This document shows positions 59,341-64,000 of a DNA stretch of 64,000 nt, piece after piece. The position numbers and the translations under genes are program-made. The DNA lies in assembly GCA_017464285.1 (NCBI GenBank), contig JAFUDT010000004.1:186001-250000 (forward strand). The letters are read 5' to 3'. Numbering within the stretch: the stretch's first letter is position 1; the number at the start of each line of letters is the position of its first letter. Source of the DNA: Bacteroidales bacterium. GTDB lineage: Bacteria; Bacteroidota; Bacteroidia; Bacteroidales; UBA1402. The notes beneath the pieces are model-generated. The model was not told the DNA's origin. It did not search any database and saw only the letters and a list, made by a program, of their open reading frames with translations.

Positions 59341-60468
59341 TTATTTGCCGATAATTCTTCGGATGCCTTCAATGTCAAAGCCCAGCGTAAAGCGCAGGGT
59401 CTGGTCCAGGGGATTGGTCTGTGCCTGGGAAACCAGGTAAGAGACATCGATGCTGAACATCGACATCCTGAATCCCGCCCCAAAGGTATAGAATTTTCGG
59501 TTGCCTTTGTACTCATTTTCGTAATGATAGCCTGCACGGACGAAGAACTGTTCATCGTAGGCGTACTCCAGTCCGAAGGAAGCATTGATTTCCTGGAGTT
59601 CTTCGGAGAATCCTCCCGGGGCATCGCTGAAAGACTGAAAGATGCCGCTGATGGGGGAGATGTCGGTGAATATCTCATCTTTGCTCTGGGGAGTCGGCAC
59701 CATGAGTTTGTCCAAATCCAGGGCGATGGTGAGTCTGTTGTATTGGTTGAAGGGGTATTTCAGGCTGGTACCTATGCGTAGGTCGGTCGGTATGAAATAG
59801 TAGTTGTTGCCGGCATCGTAGGATATCTTGGTACCGATATTCGAAGCGTTGAATCCGAGACTCCAGTAACCCTGTTCCCGTCCGAAATAGACAGGTTTGC
59901 GGTAGTAGCCGCTGATGTCGGCCGCAAAGGCCTGACCTGCGGGGTCGTCACCACTCATGATGTCCGAATAGATGTAGCGCAAGGCGACCGACATGGAGAA
60001 ATTACGGCTCAGCAGTCTTGAATAAGCCACGTCAACAGCCATTTCGTAGGGTGATACCGAATAGCCGACATCGTCCAGACGTTCGCGGACGATGACTTGT
60101 CCCAGGGAAAAATAGCGAAGCGAAGCACTGACAGCCTGCATGTCGTTCAGCTTCATGTAGCCCGTCAGCGTGGCCAGGTCAATATCCGATACCAATTGGC
60201 TCAACCAGGGGGTATAAGACATGCTGAACCCGGCCTGTTTGTCCATCTGGGCGTATTTGGAGGGATTCCAATACTGGGCCGACACTTCGGGATCGGTGGC
60301 TACACCGGCATCACCCATGCCCGTGGCAACGGCATCGGGAGAGATGCCCAGCGAGAAAGCGGCTGTGGTGATGGGGTTATAGTCCTTGGTGCTGCTGGTC
60401 TCCTGGGCTTGCAATAAAGCGGTGGCAGAAACTGCCCAAATCCATATACTGATTTTTTTCATTTTCAT
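59341..60468 (-). CDS. porV: Type IX secretion system outer-membrane protein PorV (LptO)
   Basis: PorV is a FadL-like beta barrel that shuttles T9SS cargo from the SprA translocon to the PorU sortase. The 375-residue protein has a signal peptide (SIWIWAVSATALLQAQ) and PorV features: TTAAFSLGISPDAVATGMGD, STDPEVSAQYWNPSKYA in the form ATDPEVSAQYWNPSKYA, and SMSYTPWLSQLVSDIDLA. The C-terminus has barrel strands ending LGFDIEGIRRIIGK. It sits between porU and ispF as in Porphyromonas. Confidence 0.93.
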   Translation of the reverse strand: MKMKKISIWIWAVSATALLQAQETSSTKDYNPITTAAFSLGISPDAVATGMGDAGVATDPEVSAQYWNPSKYAQMDKQAGFSMSYTPWLSQLVSDIDLATLTGYMKLNDMQAVSASLRYFSLGQVIVRERLDDVGYSVSPYEMAVDVAYSRLLSRNFSMSVALRYIYSDIMSGDDPAGQAFAADISGYYRKPVYFGREQGYWSLGFNASNIGTKISYDAGNNYYFIPTDLRIGTSLKYPFNQYNRLTIALDLDKLMVPTPQSKDEIFTDISPISGIFQSFSDAPGGFSEELQEINASFGLEYAYDEQFFVRAGYHYENEYKGNRKFYTFGAGFRMSMFSIDVSYLVSQAQTNPLDQTLRFTLGFDIEGIRRIIGK

Positions 60469-60519
60469 AAGGGTACTGCTTGACTATTGTATGAATAATA
60501 TAACACAGGACAGGCCTGA

Positions 60520-63500
60520 TTATTGTGGCCCGATCATTATTTTTTTTGCCATGACAGCTTCCTGCCGGTCTCCCACGGAGATGTACAGTCTGCAAATATA
60601 AACTCCTTCGCCCACTCTCCGACTTTCGGAGTCCTGGTAATTCCATTGAATGGTCTCTCCCTGGTTGTCCGGATTCAGACTTTGGGCCGAGGACTGCCAG
60701 ACGAGACGTCCCAGCAGATCGTAAACCCGCAGTTCACTGGTCATCCACATGGCCGGGCAGTCGTGGGTAAAGCTGAAACTGGCGGCCTGCGAAGTCTGGC
60801 TGAAGACAATGTCCATAATTTTAGGCTGGACTTTTGCAGACACTTTGAAACGCAGGCTGGCCAGGGAGGAGTTATTCTGCATGTCCCAGGCCCTGAGGCT
60901 CAGCTCGTGCCAGCCCTCGCTCAAATCGGTCAGGTTGTAATAGATACGTCCCCTAACGTGGCTGTCCAGTTCGGAGGCATAGTAGTTGTTCAGATTGATT
61001 TTGCTCTCTCCGTCGAGGGTGAGTATCAGATCGTGACCGATGCTGTTTCCGCTGGTATTCAGCCCGTTTTCATCGTATAGCAGTGCGATGAGCGTGGGAT
61101 TGGTGTGGGTGCTGCCACCGTCGACAAAAAGCGTGTCGTTCATGAACAGGCGAATCTCCGGCCCGACAGTGTCTTTGGGAGCCGTGGCATCTGTGCCGCC
61201 CAAAAGGAAATCTTCAAAGACTCCCTGCGCTTCGTGCCGGCCGTCGAGACTATAGGCATAGAGATTTACCTGACCTGGCTCAAAGGAGTAACTCAGGTCT
61301 TTGGGTACGATGAAACTCAGCCGAAAACGGCCGTTCCTGACAGAGGATTTGCCAGAGTACAGAGCCTTGTTACGCTCCTTATAGGAGAAGACATCGTTCC
61401 CGTTGTTACCCAGGGTCTGGGTATTCTGTTCAGCATCGAAGACCGTGGCGGACAGGACTCCGTTGAAATCCTCGGCCAGGCTCAGGTCAGTACGCAGGAT
61501 TTCTCCTTCCATGACTGTTGTGCTGAGGGCCTTGAGCGTGTCGGGGTGGAGCGGGTCGATATGCTTGCCGTTGACCGAGAGAATGCGGATGCCGTATTCG
61601 GGATAAGCCAGGCGGAGGGCAGGATCGCCGATCAGGGTAAAATTGAGTTTGTTGCGGTCGTTGCTCAGGGCGGAAGACTGCTTGGTGCGGCACATGACCT
61701 GACCCAGGCTGAGTCGGCGGCCATCCTCTTTGTTGAATATGTTTTCGATGAAGGCTTTGTTCAATGTGAAATTCGGTCCTGAATAGACTACGCGGGAGGT
61801 GGTGACCAGGCCGACGGCTCCGCCGTTTTCATTCAGAAAGACATATTCGCCGCCCGAAGTCTCGTAGTCGTCGTAGCGGCAGAAATCACAGGTGGCCGTC
61901 ACCCAGAGCGGCAGGCGTGTATTCTTCATTGACTTGATGTCTTTGATGGAGAGCAGGCTCTCGACAGCCCAGGCCGTGGTCGAACCGTGGCCGCTGTAGT
62001 TAAGCAGCAGAAGGCCGGAATTGAGTAACTGGGCAAAACGCTGGTTGGCATCCGGAACTTTGGTCCCTGAGGCTGTGGTAACGCGCTGGAAAGCATCAAC
62101 ATAGATTTTATTGACCATAAATTCGGGATGTTGCAGCTTGACAGTCTCGGCCAGGTGGTCTGCATGTTCGGTATGGAGATTGTCGTCACCGTCGTCACCT
62201 AGGAAGAGCAGTGTGTTTTTCCAGACTCCTTTGTCTTTGTTCTGCATGTAGTTGAGCGTCTTGTCGACGGCGGTTCTGGCTTCGACGACCGTGCGGACAG
62301 GAAAACGGCCTACACCGATGTCCAGTTTGTCCGAGCTCAGGTCACGTCCTTCCGTATCGTCCAGGAAACCGAAATAGTCGTCGGTGACGTAGGAGGCGGT
62401 ACCTTCGAGGGTGACAGTCGACTGGTAGGTGAGCAGTTTGTCGGGACGGGTATGGCTGCCGGAGAAGTTTTTCGTAACCAGGCGGTTGTCGTAAACCCCG
62501 TCACCGAAAAGCAGTAGCGACTGTGGCAGGTCTTCTTCTTTTTCAGCACGGTCGTAGAACATTTTCATGAACCGGCGATAGGCGGTGGCATCGGGTGTTC
62601 CCGATGAAAACTCATGATACACCTGAGGAGCGGCCACCACGACACAGCGGAGGCTGTCCTGGCGGCTGTGGGCCTCGGCCAGTTCATTGGCCAGACTCAG
62701 AAAATCGGGATGGGTGATGATGACGTAGTCTGCCTGAGGCAGGGCATGCAAATCCTGATTGTCGATACGGCCTTCGATGGTGGGATGCTTGATATCTCCC
62801 CCAAGATTGACGGCAACAAATTCTTTCAATTCGTCGGCCGAGGCGATGAACAGGCAGTTGCCCTCTCCGTCAAGCCGGCTTGGCATAATGAGCGGACTGT
62901 CAGGTCTGGTGACATCCATGACCAGCGTCTGGGCATCGGCTCCCCCCAGCTGATACTCGACTTGACCGCCACCTACGGAAGCGGGATCTCGGAAACAGAG
63001 TGAAGGACCGTTCAGTCGAAGGTTTTTACGCAGATTTAGAATGATATAGTCCAGATGGGCGGCTTTGACGCTGCCACTGCCGTTGTACTTCAGACCGATG
63101 TCCAGGGAGGACTGTCCGGGTTGGAAGTCAAGGGTAATTGAGCGGTTGTAGCCGTAAGTATAGGAGTTATCGGCCGAGATGGCCGGAAAAGTCATTTGTC
63201 CTTTGTGTTCCCCGTCCAGTGTCATGGCACAGGAGGTCACTGCGTTGCTGCGTGCCACAAATTCGACGGCAATGCGTGAACTCTGGTCTGCAACGACATC
63301 GGTCATGTCGAAAAAGAAATGCTGGTCGTTCATGGAGGAAAAATCTTCGCCGTAGCATTCCCGGCCTGTAGCCCCCAGATTGTAGAATTCTTTTTCGTGC
63401 AGGACTAAACCGGTGTAGTGCCGGGTCTGGCGAGTGGGAGCGTCGAGAACTTCGGCCGTCTCCATTTCCAGACTGCCTTCGGCTCTTTCCCCGATAAAGT

Positions 63501-64000
63501 AATAGCCACGCTGACTGTAGTGATTCTGTTCGCGCATGAACAAAGAGCGCGAGTTGTCATAATACCAGCGACAGGGACCAAGGGCATAGAACAACAGGTA
63601 TTCTTCCTCTTGGTTACGGAAAACGGGCACCGGTGGGAGGTCGTCGACATAGGGCTGGCTGAAATCTTCCGGTAACAGGTGCCCTCCATAACCGTAGATC
63701 TGAGCCTTCTGGGGATCAATACCCTGTTTGCGCAGTTCGTTGTAAGTGATTTTGTAAACATCGGTTTCCCCGACGCTGATCTTGATCCATTTCCCTTCCT
63801 TGAGGCGGGAGTGGGCGGCATAGCGTCCGGCAGCATTGCCTGCGACAGCCTGTCTGGCAGTATAATTGGCGGCCGTATGCTCGGCCAGCACCAGAGAGGT
63901 CCCCCCTGTCCAGGCCCATTCAAAGGAAAGCAGCCGGAAATAGCGGTTGCCCCGGCGTATAAAGGGGTAAAAGCTTACATCCCAGCATAGTTTCTTGCGT
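60520..64000 (-). CDS. porU: Type IX secretion system sortase PorU, N-terminus beyond window
   Basis: PorU is a gingipain-like cysteine protease (peptidase C25) that cleaves T9SS sorting domains and attaches cargo to A-LPS at the surface. About 1,160 codons are visible and the frame is open at 64000, so the signal peptide and start are missing. The catalytic His lies in LLNYSGHGSTTAW and the catalytic Cys in WVTATCDFCRYDDYET. GAVGLVTTSRVVYS follows. The C-terminus has a sorting-domain-like fold (ELRVYDLLGRLVWQ, then GEGVYICRLYISVGD and MAKKIMIGPQ). It lies 51 bases before porV. It presumably processes the cargo at 10350-14744. Confidence 0.95.
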   Translation of the reverse strand, partial: RKKLCWDVSFYPFIRRGNRYFRLLSFEWAWTGGTSLVLAEHTAANYTARQAVAGNAAGRYAAHSRLKEGKWIKISVGETDVYKITYNELRKQGIDPQKAQIYGYGGHLLPEDFSQPYVDDLPPVPVFRNQEEEYLLFYALGPCRWYYDNSRSLFMREQNHYSQRGYYFIGERAEGSLEMETAEVLDAPTRQTRHYTGLVLHEKEFYNLGATGRECYGEDFSSMNDQHFFFDMTDVVADQSSRIAVEFVARSNAVTSCAMTLDGEHKGQMTFPAISADNSYTYGYNRSITLDFQPGQSSLDIGLKYNGSGSVKAAHLDYIILNLRKNLRLNGPSLCFRDPASVGGGQVEYQLGGADAQTLVMDVTRPDSPLIMPSRLDGEGNCLFIASADELKEFVAVNLGGDIKHPTIEGRIDNQDLHALPQADYVIITHPDFLSLANELAEAHSRQDSLRCVVVAAPQVYHEFSSGTPDATAYRRFMKMFYDRAEKEEDLPQSLLLFGDGVYDNRLVTKNFSGSHTRPDKLLTYQSTVTLEGTASYVTDDYFGFLDDTEGRDLSSDKLDIGVGRFPVRTVVEARTAVDKTLNYMQNKDKGVWKNTLLFLGDDGDDNLHTEHADHLAETVKLQHPEFMVNKIYVDAFQRVTTASGTKVPDANQRFAQLLNSGLLLLNYSGHGSTTAWAVESLLSIKDIKSMKNTRLPLWVTATCDFCRYDDYETSGGEYVFLNENGGAVGLVTTSRVVYSGPNFTLNKAFIENIFNKEDGRRLSLGQVMCRTKQSSALSNDRNKLNFTLIGDPALRLAYPEYGIRILSVNGKHIDPLHPDTLKALSTTVMEGEILRTDLSLAEDFNGVLSATVFDAEQNTQTLGNNGNDVFSYKERNKALYSGKSSVRNGRFRLSFIVPKDLSYSFEPGQVNLYAYSLDGRHEAQGVFEDFLLGGTDATAPKDTVGPEIRLFMNDTLFVDGGSTHTNPTLIALLYDENGLNTSGNSIGHDLILTLDGESKINLNNYYASELDSHVRGRIYYNLTDLSEGWHELSLRAWDMQNNSSLASLRFKVSAKVQPKIMDIVFSQTSQAASFSFTHDCPAMWMTSELRVYDLLGRLVWQSSAQSLNPDNQGETIQWNYQDSESRRVGEGVYICRLYISVGDRQEAVMAKKIMIGPQ

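Overview
The window is a Bacteroidota chromosome segment, most likely Bacteroidales. It carries PorU and PorV of the type IX secretion system (T9SS), a large cell-surface protein with a type-A T9SS sorting tail, and many promoters of the Bacteroidota form TTTG-N19/20-TAnnTTTG. The conserved parts look moderately GC-rich. The block at about 17.1-31.2 kb is visibly more AT-rich and is bounded by IS elements and broken genes, which suggests horizontal transfer.

Layout. 1-0.9 kb: start of secD (minus, runs off the window). 1.1-1.7 kb: a Rieske-like lipoprotein and tRNA-Leu. 1.7-8.4 kb: a full tryptophan operon on the minus strand in the order trpD-C-F-A-B-E-G, preceded by a strong promoter, a 19-residue leader peptide with three adjacent Trp codons and an intrinsic terminator (an attenuator). 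8.4-14.8 kb: a short-chain dehydrogenase, purU and a 1,465-residue T9SS cargo protein. 14.9-35.5 kb: an accessory island. 35.5-40.5 kb: a CNNM/CorC-type transporter, typA/bipA and two AraC-family regulators. 40.8-47.5 kb: a cell-envelope cluster with two paralogous Cthe_2159-like carbohydrate-binding lipoproteins flanking VTC-domain, DUF4956 and DUF2490 genes. 47.6-52.4 kb: tRNA-Pro, aroB, rsmD, a DUF3822 gene, an anchored hypothetical and a RecD-like helicase. 52.5-56.0 kb: fabH-F-Z-G. 56.1-64 kb: a CpXC protein, GH28 polygalacturonase, nitroreductase, ispF, porV and porU (runs off the window).

The island is the notable part. Fourteen closely spaced or overlapping minus-strand genes (31.1 to 15.4 kb) form one apparent operon. 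It joins (i) a TerY-P-like phosphorylation module: a stand-alone zinc-ribbon protein, a Ser/Thr kinase, a vWA protein and a PP2C phosphatase; (ii) a His-Xaa-Ser (Hxs) peptide-modification module: HxsA with eight HxS triplets, HxsD and the radical-SAM maturases HxsB and HxsC; and (iii) a membrane/effector-like tail: a zinc-finger/PH-like protein, two unrecognised proteins, a voltage-gated-type K+ channel and a NERD-domain protein. The NERD gene is destroyed by an IS3-family insertion. A secreted DNA/RNA endonuclease is divergently oriented, and an intact IS982-family element now sits between it and the operon. Outside these lie the 5' end of a DNA methylase gene on the left and the 3' end of a helicase gene on the right, both on the plus strand. 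This is what would remain if an older restriction-modification-type locus had its middle replaced by the island. How the modules cooperate is inference from gene order only.
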